Positions 1-12,420 of a stretch of DNA of 64,000 nucleotides are shown in pieces. The notes beneath the pieces are model-generated. The model worked only from the letters and a program-made list of their open reading frames with translations. It was not told where the DNA came from and ran no database searches. The translations under genes and the position numbers were made by a program. This DNA is from Schizophyllum amplum (taxonomy: Eukaryota; Basidiomycota; Agaricomycetes; Agaricales; Schizophyllaceae), in contig VDMD01000001.1 in assembly GCA_007026445.1 (NCBI GenBank), positions 1,364,001 to 1,428,000 of the forward strand, in the 5' to 3' direction. Each line of letters opens with the position of its first letter. The stretch's first letter is position 1.

Positions 1-3000
1 AGTGGAAAGCAATTCGGAAGACGATGGGGAGGACGATGAGCGTCCGGGTCGCTCGCGTCGACGGCGTTCGCCCACGCACACATCCGGCATGTTCAACAGC
101 ATCGCCAATTTGTTTGGACGCACCACGGAAGCTCCTTCACGCCGCCCTTCCATATCTCAGCGTTCGTCCGCCTCGCTATCACGCTCATGGCGGCGACGGC
201 CGTCCGAGCATGGCTCCGAGGCTGGCGACGACGACGAGGAGCGTTGGGGCTATTCCTCCGCGGAAGACTTCTCCGACTCAGATGCATCCGACCGCTCTAC
301 GGATGAGCTGCGCGACACCGTCTCCCTTACCGGTAGTATGCAGTACGGCTCCGATCTCGGGTCCCCGGGCGATCAAGGCATTCCCCTACTTGCAGCGGAC
401 CCGGTCTTCGGCGCTGAGACTCGCGTAGACATCGAAACGCCCTTTGCTCTTCTCGATCCTCCTCCCCCTGGCCCGCCCAGCCGTCAGACCGTCTACATCG
501 CCGACGAAGATCAGACCATACGCTTCGTCGGTTGTGAGACCGTCGCGTGGCGTCAACTGCTCTGGCGCATCTGTAGCGTGTTATCTTTCGGCATTCTTGC
601 CCTGCTTGGGCATTGGATGCCACGAATATGGCTGCATTGGGTCTCACGAGAGAAAGCCTTCAAAAACATTAGCCAGGGATTCATCGTTATAGAGGTGAGT
701 AACGTCGTGCGGTTAGTACGATACTTACTGATCGAAAGCAAGTCTGCTTTCAGCGATGTTACATTGTATCCTGTCCGTATCCTTGAGTATCCTTATCACA
801 TAACCACAGTCTTCCCTGCCACTCCCACTATAGACCAGTCTACCGACATGCATGGTTGGCACGACGATTCAACACCTTCCTACGACGAAGACAGCCAGTT
901 GCTTAAGCAGCTGATGGTTGTTGACTATCGCTACTCGCGCTTCGCTTTGGACCCTAGGACTGGGCTTTTCAGTATGGTTCGGTAAGCACTGGCATAATTG
1001 CGGGTCACTGCGCACCACTCATCGAATATAGGGAATGGCGTGATCCGTCGTGGTCAAGCATCAAGGCAGTCGAATCTGGCTTGCAAGAACCGATACGGAA
1101 GCAGCGCAACACCGTTTTCGGTAAGAACGACATAGAAATACAAGGAAAATCCACGATCGGACTCCTTGTAGACGAGGTACAGTGGCATGTGTAATCTGCG
1201 ACTTGTGGCTGACAGGACTGGGTAGGTCATTCATCCGTTCTACGTCTTCCAAATAGCGAGCGTCATCCTGTGGTCTTTGGACGACTACTACTACTATGCG
1301 TTCTGTATCGCCTTGATATCGATAGCTAGCGTCATCAGTACGCTCGTTGAGACTAGAAAGGTGAGCAGTGCTTTGGTCGCGCGCGCCGTCGCTCATCAGC
1401 ACGAAGACCATTGCTCGGATGCGGGAGATGTCCCAATTTTCCTGCAATGTGGATGTTCTTGTTGATGGCATCTGTAAGTCGCTACGTCAGTCGAAGCTTT
1501 TGTATCTCGCTCATTGTACATCTGCAGGGATAGACCGTGACTCGGCGGACTTGGTCCCGGGCGATATCGTGAATTTATCCCAGTCCCATATCTCCCTATT
1601 CCCTGCAGACATGTTTCTGCTTTCCGGTGACGCGATAGTCAACGAGAGCATGCTTACCGGAGAGAGCGTTCCGGTCAGCAAGGTTCCCGCCAAGGACGAC
1701 GATCTCTTACAATGGAAGGACCTGAAGGAGGAGAATGGGAAGTCCTTCCTCTATGCTGGCACTCGTATAATCAGAATCCGCGGAGTCATGTCTGCGGATG
1801 GATCAACTGGTCGCCCTGCATTAGCCATGGTCGTGCGCACTGGTAAGCGGGTTCACCTTCTGCGCTCGCCTTGCTGACCTGGTGCAGCCTTCAATACCAC
1901 CAAAGGCGCATTGATACGGTCCATGCTGTATCCGAAGCCCATCGGTTTCAAGTTCTATCGTGACTCCGTCCGCTTCATTTGCGTACTTGCTGGAATCGCT
2001 TGCATGGGTTTCGCCGTCAGTGCTGTGCAGTTTGTCAAGATCGGTGTACGTCTCCCGCTGCTTATGGTCTGCGTCCATCATTGATACTTTCGCAGCTCAA
2101 ATGGCACACTATCATCATCCGTGCGCTTGACCTGATTACCGTCGTGGTACCGCCCGCCCTGCCCGCTACTCTGTCCATCGGGACCAGTTTCGCGATAGGG
2201 CGCCTCCGCAAGCTCGGTATCTTCTGCATCTCGCCCACGCGCGTCAACGTGGGCGGCAAGATCAACGTTTGCTGCTTTGACAAGACGGGCACACTGACCG
2301 AGGACGGACTCGACATTCTGGGCGTCCGCGGACAAGAACGTGGTGTGCAACGCTTTGGCGAATTGCTTGAAGACCCCGTGGACATCCCGATCCCGTTGGG
2401 CAAGGAAAAGTCCTCTTTTCTGCATGCGCTTGCGACCTGCCATTCACTCAAAGTGATTGACGGAGAGGTGCTCGGAGACCCGTTGGATGCGAAGATGTTT
2501 GCGTTCACTGGGTGGACGCTCGACGAGGGCCGGGCTGCGGGCGTGGGCGCGATCAAGGACAAATCTGGGCAGGTCGTCGAGCAGGCCTCGCTCGTACAGG
2601 TCGTCGTGCGCCCGCCAGGAAGTGCGCAGTTCAAGCTGGAAGATGCATTGAAGGGAGCGGCCAAGGTGCGCTACAGGTTTGGCACACAGATGGTCCCGAT
2701 GCTGACGATTCTGCAGCGCGCGCACTTCTTAGAACTCGGAGTGATCAGAACTTTCGAGTTCGTGTCGCAGTTGCGCCGGATGAGTGTTGTGGTGAAGAGG
2801 CTGCGAAGCAGCAGTATGGAGATCTATGTCAAAGGTGCACCAGAGGTCATGGGCGACATATGTGACAAGGACTCCTGTGCGTAAATTTCTCTCCGGCAGT
2901 TCATAAAACAGCAACTTACCCGATACAGTCCCAACGGACTACGACGACCTTTTGTCTTATTATACGAAGCGCGGCTACCGTGTCATTGCGATTGCAGGCA

Positions 3001-4775
3001 AGAGCATCGAAGGGCTGACCTGGCTAAAGGCGCAACGCATGAAACGGTAAGTCGTACGCGGGCCTCTTTGTACACGATCTAAATCGGGTTCACAGCGAGC
3101 AAGCCGAGTCAGGTCTTCGCTTCCTTGGCCTCGTCATCTTCGAGAACAAGCTGAAGCCCGGGACGACGCCTGCCATACAGGCCCTGCGATCCGCACACTT
3201 GGCCTGCCGCATGATCACCGGCGACAACCCTCTCACCGCAGTCAGCGTTGCGCGCGAATGCTGTCTCATCAGCCAGACGTCACAGGTGTTCGCGCCGCGG
3301 TTTGTGCGCGGGGGACCAACGGTGCCGTCGTCACGACTTGAGTGGTCATCGATGGACGATGTGGCGCGGAAGCTGGATAGCTATAGCCTGAAGCCATTGG
3401 CACCGCCCCCACATCACGCCGTCGACGCGGACGAAGGAACGCAAGACTTCGCGTTAGTGGTAACGGGTGATGTGTTCCGGTGGATGATCAGCTATGCGCC
3501 GCTAGAGACGCTGCAACGAGTGCGTATCGTGTTTGTGCGCAACGTAAGTCGTCGCTGACGGCGAGCAGATGTTGGTGAAAGCGCAGATCTTTGCGCGAAT
3601 GTCGCCGGACGAGAAGAACGAGGTCGTGGAGCGGCTGCAAGGGCTTGGATACTCGGTGCTTATGTGCGGGGATGGGGCAAACGACTGCGCGGCACTGAAG
3701 GCGGCGGACGTGGGCATCTCGCTGTCGGAAGCGGAAGCGAGTGTCGCGGCGCCGTTCACGTCCAGTACGCCTGATATCGGGTGTGTGCTGGAGGTGATCA
3801 AGGAGGGGAGGGCCGCACTCGTGACGAGCTTCAGCTGCTTCAAGTATATGTGCGTAGATCGCTGCGTTCACTCCTCGTATGTCTAACTGGCAGTTTGCAG
3901 GGCCCTGTACTCGCTCATCCAGTTCACTTCTGTGACCCTATTGTATTCTTTTGCCTCGTCTCTTGGAGACTTCCAAGTACGTCAGACCCCTTCTCTACAC
4001 TAGTCCTTGAGGCTTATCGTTCGACAGTTTTTGTACATCGATTTGTTCATCATCATCCCGGTGGCCATAGCCAGTTCGTGCTATGTCCTCTTTCGCACGA
4101 CCTTGCACTTACCGTACGCAGTGGCACGCACGCTGCCTTATCCCCAGGTTCACCCAACGCGACCGACGGCTAGCCTGGTGTCGAAGAAGGTGTTGTCCAG
4201 TATCATTGGGCAGATCATCCTCACTGGTGCCGTGCAAGTGTGGGCCTTCTTGTGGGTCAGGGGGCAAGATTGGTCAGTGCTTTCATCTTGGCGCCGTGCC
4301 TTCCTGAACCTGTCCCAGGTACACGCCGCCAGACGATTCCGGACCCAAGGAGGACGGCAACAACCTAAAATCGCACAACTACGAAAACTCGGTCCTCTTC
4401 CTCATGTCGTCGTTCCAGTACATCCTCGTCGCGGCGGTCTTCAGCATAGGGCCGCCGTATCGCAAGCCGATGTACACGAACGGATGGCTAGTGGCGGGGC
4501 TGCTGGTGCTCACGGCGTTCAACGTGATTGTGCTGATGGCGCCGCCAGAGCCCATCGTGGACCTGCTCGACTTGATGACTCTGCCGATGACCGCGCGATC
4601 GACATTGCTGGTCGCGGCGGTGGTCAACGTGGTGGCGTGCGTGGCTTTCGAGCAATGGGGGGCGGGCCTGGTGGCACAAGGGATCGGCAAAGTGTTGCCT
4701 GCCTTGCGTGGACCGCGGGGGCGGACGCGGATGCGGGAGGGCAAGACGTATAAAGCAGTGGAAGGGGGAATGTAG
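1..4775 (+). CDS. P5B-type cation/polyamine-transporting P-type ATPase (Ypk9/ATP13A2-like), 5' end cut by window
   Basis: The gene encodes a P-type ATPase of the vacuolar/lysosomal P5B group, whose members export polyamines from the vacuole or lysosome. In order the exons show an acidic, Arg/Ser-rich cytosolic N-terminus, TGES in the actuator domain (about 1655), the P5B signature [11 protein letters not shown] (about 2150), the phosphorylation motif [10 protein letters not shown] (about 2279), KGAPEVM (about 2833), MITGDNP (about 3211) and the hinge [16 protein letters not shown] (about 3669). Hydrophobic segments then run to a stop at 4773-4775. PPALP, rather than PPELP, separates P5B from ER-type P5A. 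At least ten short introns are needed, for example 695-742, 985-1031, about 1178-1226 and 3520-3568. The reading frame is open at base 2, so the start codon lies upstream of the window. All catalytic motifs are intact. The call is firm; the ion or polyamine substrate is inferred from the family. Confidence 0.95.
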
Positions 4776-5070
4776 TACTACTACCGTGTGTATTGCTCTG
4801 TTGTTGCTGTTGAATACCTCGTTACAATGGGCTGGTCTGGGCCGCATGCGAGGACTCGGGAAGAACCTGGGAGGAACGACGTCGGGCCGATCTGTGATGG
4901 GTAACTTGACGACTCGGACTCTGGTTGCTATTCAATTCGTGCGAACTTCAATTCAGCTGCGCTCATACTCTCCTTGCATCGTACTCCCTCCTCCTCCTCT
5001 CCTTAGCCCCGGGGGCGCCTTCCGGTCTTTAACTTCTAACCCATCCCGCTGGTCTGGCACCACCCACACC

Positions 5071-6332
5071 ATGTTCCCCCTCTCCCGGTCCCTGGTCTTC
5101 TTCCTTGTGATCATCTCACTGCTTCTGCTGGCAGCGCCGGTACACGGCGCGCCAGTCCTTGCGCGCCACGACAGCGGCAATGACAACAATGAGGACAGCC
5201 AGAAGGACGACAGCGCCACCGCAGGCGCGGCCACATCGACGGTCAAGACCATCAAGACCTCGACTACGTGCGTGCACCGTTTTCGCGAGTCGCAGCGGGG
5301 CTCTGATATGTGCGCAGGGACGAGGGGACGATGACCGAAACCTGCACGATCACGCTGACACCGACCACGAAGGAGGATGGCAGTCCTGCGTTCGTGGAGG
5401 TTAAGGACTGTGTCGTCACCATACAGGCGACCTCCGTTGTCAGCGACACCGCGGCGGCGACGAGCGCGGCAGTCACAAGCGCAGCGTCTAGCGCGACCGC
5501 GTCCGCAGCTGTCATTGCAAATGTGCGTTCATCCATGCATATTACCTTGCACCTTCTCATACAAAAACCAGGGCGTGTCCACAGTCACCGACTCCGCGAC
5601 GTCTGCAGCCGCATCTTCCACCTCCGCAGCCGAGTCTGCAACGTCTGCTGCTGAGTCCTCTGCTGCTGCGACGACAACGGCGGCAGCAAGCTCGAATACT
5701 GCTGTCATTGACAACGTATGTGCTTTCGGCATCCCTCAAACACGTCCCCCACTGACAGCGCTCGCCAGGGCGTATCCACCGTCACTGACTCTGCAACGTC
5801 CGCAGCAGCGACGTCCAGCGCCGCCGAGTCTGCCGCGACCTCATCAGTCGCGTCGTCTGAGGCCGCATCCTCAACTGAGGCAGCCTCTTCGGCCGCGGAG
5901 TCATCCAGCGCCGAGTCTAGTGATGCGGCATCCAGCACCGCCGAGTCGAGCGCAGATGCGTCCAGCGCAACAGAGTCCGCATCTTCTGAATCGGCCTCTG
6001 TCACCTCTGCCGCGTCCTCTGCCGCCGCGTCAAGCTCCTCTTCCTCAGCGTCCGCCACTTCCGAGGCCGACACCGCTGCGTCTTCTACCCCAGCCGCAGC
6101 TGCGGCTGCTGCATCTGCTTCCGCTACGGAGACCGAGACAGCGGCTTTCCAGATCCCCGGCCAAAAGCTCCAGGTGTTGCCCATCGGTCTTGGCGTGTTT
6201 GCTGGTATCTCCGTGATCGCACTCATCGTCGTCGGCCTCGTCACCTACGAGCGCACCAAGTACAGGCGGGCGTTTAGGCAAAGAAAACTTGCGGAGCAGG
6301 GCGCATCGATGGGCTATGGTGGCATGGCGTGA
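5071..6332 (+). CDS. Ser/Ala-rich single-pass cell-surface protein with signal peptide
   Basis: I do not recognise a named family. The protein starts with a clear signal peptide (MFPLSRSLVFFLVIISLLLL, then an Ala-rich cleavage region), continues with a short acidic stretch and a small domain rich in Thr, and then a long Ser/Ala/Thr/Glu-rich stalk likely to be O-glycosylated. Near the C-terminus one hydrophobic span (about 6175-6245) is followed by a basic cytosolic tail with YERTKYRRAFRQRK. This architecture resembles fungal wall-stress sensors of the Mid2/Wsc type or membrane mucins, but no WSC cysteine domain is visible. There are four exons. Exons 3 and 4 begin with the same 13 residues (GVSTVTDSATSAA), and exons 2 and 3 end alike, which points to an internal exon duplication. 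A role in wall sensing is inference only. Confidence 0.8.
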
Positions 6333-6871
6333 GTTGAATGTCCGTTTGCTCCGAATTCAAGAGTGATGCTGATGTTTTTTATATACAGTGAACGAGCGTA
6401 ATCGAGCAGTCTGCATCGTTCCTTCGCACTTTGACCTCTGTCTGTCCTTCATGATCGTCGCGCGGACTCTTCTCATTGTGTATCGTCCTTCTCGGCGCGT
6501 GCCGACCTTCTTGACGTGCACCATCCTCTTGATCTGCACCGTCCTTCGCCTACTCCTGCCATGCCGCATGGATCTCCAGTTGCATATTCGACCATATCCG
6601 AGGACTCTTGTGGTGTACTATACTCGCTTATTTGCTTGCTTTACTTACTGATGATGGCTCGACGCCGCGCGTCGATGTGTACGTACATATGTACAGGGAG
6701 GGCAGAAGACCTGGTTACGCTAATACACATCTGGGTTTTCGAAGCTATGGACGTCGAATACATACGTGAGATATATGAGGGCTCAAGCTACGTAGTCCAA
6801 CATGAGTTTCCCACGGTCAACGACGTCGGGCACTAGTGCGTGTGGTGAACGCGTCTCGCGTTCTAGTCGCC
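6333..6871. other. Intergenic: 3' UTR of the surface-protein gene and upstream region of SAM50
   Basis: No ORF with recognisable content is present. The first 300 bases are pyrimidine-rich and probably include the 3' UTR of the upstream gene; the rest would hold the promoter of the following gene. I saw no repeat or RNA gene here. Confidence 0.5.
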
Positions 6872-8625
6872 ATGGGTATCCGCGAGCTCTTCTATCCGCT
6901 CGAGCCGCCACTGCAGAACTCCTCAAATCCACGCGACGAGGAGCCATCTGAGGACCTGAAGAAGGTGCTTCAATGGCAGGACGAGCGCATGAAGCGCCGC
7001 CTCGGCGGCATGTACCGCAGCGAGGTCCTCCATCTCAGCCAGCTGGTGCGTTGTTCGCAGCATATTTACTAGATCTCTCTCACAATGCACAGGTAAATGA
7101 TAACCTCAAGTCGCCAATAAGACTGTCATCCATCGTGGTCGAGGGCGCAGATCATACGCGCGACTCCTTCCTCCGCTTCCTTGCCCGTCCGCACCTGGCC
7201 AAAGAGCACGAGACGCTCGAAGATGTCCTTCACACCGGACGCTACCTCTCCCATCTCCTGCAAAAGACGGACGTGTACAGTCACGTCGAGGCGCGCATCG
7301 AGGGCGCGCGCGACCTCCTCGCCGGTCTCAACGACGTCGACCTCGTCTTCCGCACCAAGGAGCGCGGCCGCATCTTCCTCAAGACCTCTACCGAGCTCGG
7401 AAACAATGAGGGGAGCGCGAGCATGACTGCCCGCTTACGCAACGTCTTCGGCGGCGCGGAGATGCTCGACGCGAACGTCTCCTTTGGCACAAAGACGCGT
7501 CGCGCGTTCACCGCATCGCTCTCCGCCCCCCTCACATCCGATCTGGATACGGGTCTGCTTCTCACTGGTTATGGTCTGCAGCGGGACTGGACAAACTTCG
7601 CCAGTTGCATGGAGGAGCAGGTCGGTGGAAAGGCTGCAATCAAGGTAAGTTGCCGGGTTATAGGTCCCGGGCTGACCCTAAACCACTTCCAGCGCGGTAC
7701 GCCTGACGTCGGTGCCCATGAGCTCGCATACGAGGGTGTTGTACGCCATATAGGGAATCTCGCACCAACAGCGTCTATGGCGTAAGTATTCTTCTTGCCC
7801 TCTGCTTCCTGTCTGACTTGCTATACAGCATGCGCCAGTCTGCCGGTCAGAGCACGAAGTCTGCAGTCTCATATACATATTCCTTCGATAACCGCGACGA
7901 CCGCATCTCTGCAACTCGCGGGCTGTACGCCAAGTTTTTGGGCGAGTTCGCTGGCGTCGGTGGTGGCGACGCACGCTTCCTGAAGACAGAAGCCGAAGCG
8001 CAAGCTAGCCGGCGGATAACTGACCATATAGTAAGCGTCGCTCTGCGCATATTTGCGGCACGTCACTAACGACCCCAGTCGCTCGCCATCGCGAGCAAAA
8101 CTGGCCTATTGTACGGACTCGGTGACCGACCGCCACTCTTCCCGGACAAGTTCCGCCTAGGCGGCCCGCTCTCCATACGGTCCTTCAAAGCCAGCGGCAT
8201 GGGCCCGCGTGACGGACGTACGCAACCTACCTTTCCTTCCCATCGCCATTGTGTCTGATCCAACCTTAGCGGACCACCTCGGCGGCGACTTCTACTGGTC
8301 GACCGGCTTGAGCGTCATCACTGACATTCCCCGCCGCCCACAATGGCCCGTCAAGCTCCACGGCTGGGTCAACGCCGGGCGCCTGGATGGGCTGCAACTT
8401 GACAGCCAGAGCCCGCGCACGCCGATACAGCGCGCCAGCGCGCCATCGCTGGTGTCGCAACTGCAGGCGTCGTTCGCGCGCCCTGCGGTATCTGTAGGGC
8501 TGGGGCTGGTCTACCGGTTCGACCCTGTACGCATTGAGCTCAACTTCGGTGTGCCGCTTGTAGCGAGTGAGAGCGATGCGACGCGGAAGGGGCTGCAGGT
8601 CGGGATGGGGCTGGAGTTTTTGTGA
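6872..8625 (+). CDS. SAM50: Mitochondrial sorting and assembly machinery subunit SAM50 (Omp85/BamA family)
   Basis: This is the beta-barrel insertase of the mitochondrial outer membrane. The N-terminal part is a POTRA-like domain (SIVVEGADHTRDSFL, about 7125-7175), followed by a 16-strand Omp85 barrel. The barrel shows the conserved surface-antigen features: YTYSFDNRDDRISATRG (about 7870-7920) and a segment reading GGPLSIRSFKASGMGPRDG that contains the IRSF/IRGF-type lid motif of Omp85 proteins (about 8161-8217). It ends in a typical barrel strand, VGMGLEFL. Introns lie at about 7046-7093, 7645-7692, 7783-7829, 8032-8079 and 8218-8269; the last one joins DG to PDHLGGDFYW. ATG 6872 gives MGIRELFYPLEPP. 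The predicted length of about 480 residues fits fungal SAM50. It converges on the amylase gene. Confidence 0.93.
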
Positions 8626-8946
8626 ACACGGCGCGGTGACCGTTTTTATTTCCATTACTGTAGGAGGCGCGTGCGTTACTCAACAATAAAATGCATCACA
8701 CCTCCGGGGAGAAACCAATCCGTCCAGTGTCCCAATGATCCCAGTAGACCTCTTCATTAATAGGCAACCATGATAACGTCCGTGGAACCAATGTCCTTGT
8801 ACTAATGCCCATGCAGCGTAAGATACGTGGGGAATGAGGATGAGATAGTCCGTAAAATGCAGTCAGTAGCAGGCCAAAAGTATCTCACACGAGCTCTCGT
8901 GATGCTGCTCAGGCGCAGAGCCTAAGCGCTAGCAGACCACAAGGCT
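8626..8946. other. Convergent intergenic region between SAM50 and alpha-amylase
   Basis: This is the shared 3' region of two convergent genes. It contains AATAAA (about 8684) on the + strand as a possible polyadenylation signal for SAM50. No coding potential is seen. Confidence 0.5.
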
Positions 8947-10680
8947 CTACATGCTGCAGAGACCAAGGCCCGACAGCTTCGACTCCGGGTAAAGGGCGAC
9001 AGGCAGGCCACCCTTCACCGTCACGTGCGCGTTCCCGCTCCCATCCGCCGTCACATGAGTGCAGCCCAGCGCGTCCACCAGCGACTCGTTCGCGCTCCAC
9101 CCGCCAACGGTCACCGAGCTGTCCTGCCCCGAGCCCGTGTTCGCGAGCAGCACGCGCAGGCCACTCTTCTCGATCTGCAGCACGCTGCCCGAGAGTGCGG
9201 TGTACTGCGCTTGCGCGCTCGCGAAGCTGGAGTCCTTGACGAGGAAATTGCGGAGGGTGTTGAGTGTGTTGAAGTAGTCGTAGAGCTTGTCGGAGCCTGT
9301 GGCGTAGCCGCTGGTCCAGAGTGGCTCGCGGTTGTTGGGGTCAGAGGCACCCTTGAAGGCTTGCTCCTGGCCGTAGTAAACTATTGTGCGGTATATATTA
9401 GCGACTAAGGCGAGAGCGGAAGAGATCAAGTTGACGCACCTGTGGGCACACCACCGGAGAAGACGGTGATGGCGGCGAAGGTCTTAAGGCGGGCCATGTC
9501 AGAGGTGACCGCACCCATGCGAGCATTATCGTGGTTCTCCATGAAGGACGTGAGGAGCGTGGCATCCTTGCAGGACGAGGCGAGCGAGTTCATGACGTTG
9601 GCAAGCGAAGAGATGGCGTCGCTCGAAGCAGACTTGAACGCATTGACGGCATACGGCTGCATCACGTAGTTGTGCACCGAGTCCTAAATGGCGCGTCAGC
9701 CACTGACCCTGGCTTTGATCATCCTGCAGTACGAACCATGTAGTCTTGGTACGGGCAGAGCTGCTCGACGCCGTTGAACCACGCCTCACCCGTGCAGTAG
9801 ACGCCTGCCGCGCCGCAGAAGTCGGGCCAGAAGTCCTTGCGGATCGACTTGGCGGCATCAAGGCGGAGACCATCAATGCTGTACTTGGTGACGAGGTTCG
9901 AGACGTAGTCCTTCAGCAGGCCAACAACTTGGTCGTTCTCCGTGTTCACATCAGGCAGCGGGACGTTGCTATCACCCATCCAGCACTGCGCGCGCCATCC
10001 GTCAGCTTGAAACCCAGATCATACCAATCCACTCAACGTACCTGCTCCGCCATCTCCTGATTGCTCCAGTCAGTGATGTAGCACTTTGAGTGGAACATAT
10101 TCTCCGCGTTGAGGGGCGAGAACGACGAGAAGGGCACGTTCGAGTCGCCCCAGCTGGCGAAGTGGTTCACGACGACGTCGACCATGAGGTACATGCCGCG
10201 GTCATGCACGGCCTGGGAAAGCGACTTCAGGTCGTCCTCATTGCCGAAGTGCGAGTTTAGGTCGGTGTAACTAGTGGGCCAGTAGCCTGCAGGATATGTT
10301 AGCTTCGCGCCACTGCGGGAGCCCGTATCCACGTACCATGATAGCCCTGCCCGTACGCCGTGGTGTTATCGAGCGCACGACCGACGGGACTGATCCAAAT
10401 CTGCGCACGCGCGTCAGTGACTGGTGAACGGCGGACTGAGGATGCTACTCACCGCTGAGAAGCCCATACCCTGGATATAATCCAGCTTGTTCTTCAAACC
10501 ATTCCAGGAACCACCGCAGAAGACCGCGTCATTCGGGTTGCAGGCGCCGTTCGAGCCGTCCTCGAGGGCGAAGCGGTCGACAATGACCTGGTAGATCGAG
10601 CGCGAGCGCCAGTCGTCGGCGCTCGCTGCGAACGCGGCGCCGGCAAGGGAAAGTGTGGGCACGAGAGTCTTGAGTAGCAT
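8947..10680 (-). CDS. Secreted alpha-amylase, glycoside hydrolase family 13
   Basis: The enzyme hydrolyses internal alpha-1,4 bonds of starch or glycogen outside the cell. It begins with a signal peptide ([18 protein letters not shown]). The GH13 conserved regions follow in order: MVDVVVNH (region I, near 10190), [10 protein letters not shown] with the Asp nucleophile (near 9865), GEAWFN with the acid/base Glu (near 9780) and ENHDN with the third Asp (near 9530). Fungal features such as [15 protein letters not shown] and the Cys pairs of the A and B domains are also present. A C-terminal beta-sandwich ends with GLGLCSM and there is no starch-binding module. Short introns interrupt it, for example near 10385-10450, 9990-10040, 9687-9735 and 9385-9440. 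Length (about 510 residues) is typical of fungal Taka-type amylases. All three catalytic acids are intact. Confidence 0.95.
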
Positions 10681-11406
10681 GGTGGTAGTGGAAGAGCGAG
10701 TGTGGGTGGCAATTAAGTGTCGACCGGGTTGAGTACTAGTAGGTGGTGGTTAGGCGGCGGCGGCAGAATAAGCAGCTGTGGAGCGAGTGTAGGGAGACGG
10801 GAAAGGTGCGAGAGAAGAGAAAGAGAATGCAGATGCGAGGTTATGTGTGAGTGAGAGAAAGGGATGGTCGTGAAAGTAAGAGAGCAAGTTGCAAGGTCTC
10901 TCAAAACTTGGGTTTTGATGACACGCGTCCGCTGCGCGCCGGTCTGGGGCCCATAATGAATCGGGCACGTGGCCGAGTTCGGAACAATGGCAGTGTCGAA
11001 TTTGGAAATGGGCGGCGTCGTTGCCCGCTGAAACTGGAAGCTTGAAGCTGTACGCTGCAGAACGTGAGTTGGGAAGCGACGAGTGTCACAGAAAGTCGTC
11101 TACATCCACCTGCGATTCGTCTCACTCCATTCTCTGACTCTCAAAGCAACTCTGGTATCGGTCTTCCATCAAGTAAGTACGTGGAGTCCACTCATGTCCC
11201 TACTACCGCCCTCCATTACCAGCTACCATCCTCATCGCCTCCAGGACCCCACCACCCTACGATAGAACGATCCCACTAGGCCCCAAGGACTGGACTCTCG
11301 GGGTTAGCATCTCGGGCCTAGAGAGGACATGAACACGCCGCGCAGTCGTCCCGGTGCGTACTGGCACTACCGATCTTGCGTGCGCTGGCAGTAACGATAC
11401 GCGCGA
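10681..11406. promoter_or_regulatory. Upstream region of the alpha-amylase gene
   Basis: About 700 bases lie between the amylase start codon and the end of the Rrp17-like gene. No coding region is seen. On the minus strand GTGGGG (reverse complement of 11247-11252) fits the SYGGRG site bound by the carbon-catabolite repressor CreA/Mig1, which commonly controls fungal amylases. One such hexamer is weak evidence. The stretch 10740-10900 is rich in purines. Confidence 0.35.
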
Positions 11407-12244
11407 TCAGCGCCGCTTCGCTGACTTGTTCTTGTGGGCACGCTTCCCCCCTGCAAGCTCGGCCTTCTCAGTGCGGCGAGCGCGCTGTTTGGTCGTCTGG
11501 GCCCGCCGCGCAGCGTTCGTCTCATACTTGATCTTCTTGGGCTTTGCGGCGCGTTTAGTCTTGTCCGCGGACGTCTTTGGTTTCGATGCCGGTTTTGGTT
11601 TGACGGGTGCGGATGTGGCAGACGTAGACGGGCGTCTTTCCTGCTCCTCGTCAGGAGTGCCGTGGATGAGGGTGTCAGGGTCAAAATCTTCCACGACGGT
11701 GACAGTGGCGAGAGTCTCCTCGTCTTCGAATTCTTCCCGCTGCTTGCCCCGCGCTCTCCCCGACGGGCCGAGCGCGGGCACATCAGCGTCAGCGCCTTCA
11801 CCATCTGTCATATGCAGGTCAGTGGCGTCAGTAGTTGCTGTACTGAACACACGCACTGATCAAGGCGCCGTAGGCCGCTTCCACATTTGCTGCATTCTCC
11901 ACGGCCTGCTCTCTGAGAATTTGCCGTTGCTGATGGGGGATTAGCGTGCCGCAGAGATTGGATAACTAGCCATGCGCACCTCGCGTCGGGACTCCTGCCG
12001 CTGCTGCTTCTCCTTGTCCATAGCCTTTTTGCGCGCAGCATCTGTCCTCGCCACTTTTCGCTTGTGGAAGCCGGTTAGGAACTCCCTAGCGTCAGACTGT
12101 CAGCCTGGCACGCCGCGGACAAGGCGGAACACACCTGCGAGCATCCTCGTCAAAAACGACCTCTTTGACTTGATTTTTCTTTGCACGGCGCTTGGCAGCG
12201 ACGGCGGTGTGCGCTCTGGTGAGGCGGGCGAGATTGGACGACAT
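11407..12244 (-). CDS. Nucleolar rRNA-processing protein of the Rrp17/Nop25 (NOL12) family
   Basis: The protein begins MSSNLARLTRAHTAVAAKRRAKKNQVKEVVFDEDARREFLTGFHKRK across two exons. The block FDEDARREFLTGFHKRK is the hallmark of the Nop25/Rrp17 family, whose yeast member is a nucleolar 5'-3' exonuclease in 60S subunit maturation. It is followed by a Lys/Arg/Glu-rich coiled coil (KAMDKEKQQRQESRRE) and a low-complexity basic C-terminus ending KRAHKNKSAKRR, suited to nucleolar targeting. Introns lie near 12084-12135, 11945-11980 and 11810-11865. It is divergent from the FAM72 gene, with 176 bases between the start codons. The family call is strong from the motif; exact splice sites are approximate. 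Confidence 0.85.
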
Positions 12245-12420
12245 CGACAGTGATGGCGGGAGCGAGACAAGCGCCTGATCACAGCGATCACACAATTCAC
12301 CCGCCCTGGTCGTCACGATCACATGCATTTACGCCGAATGGAGAAAACGAGCCGATGTCGAGTGTATATAGGGGCCCGCCTGTCTAACGCGCCCGCTGCT
12401 CCTTCTCTCTTCCAACCATC
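12245..12420. promoter_or_regulatory. Short bidirectional promoter between Rrp17-like and FAM72 genes
   Basis: Only 176 bases separate the two start codons. TGTATATA at 12363-12370 is a plausible TATA element for the + gene, about 55 bases upstream of its ATG. No other site can be assigned with confidence. Confidence 0.5.

Noticed and set aside
2062..2664. 200-codon minus-strand frame opposite the P5B ATPase
   Set aside because: It lies opposite the exons carrying PPALP and DKTGT, which are unambiguous on the + strand.
5705..6244. Long minus-strand frame rich in Ala, Asp and Glu opposite the surface-protein gene
   Set aside because: It is the antisense of the Ser/Ala-rich stalk; the GC-rich codon repeat keeps the other strand open. 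The + strand has a signal peptide, introns and a membrane anchor.
10710..10904. Short tandem-like purine tracts upstream of the amylase gene
   Set aside because: They are irregular GAGA-type tracts without a fixed unit, common in fungal promoters, so not called a repeat.
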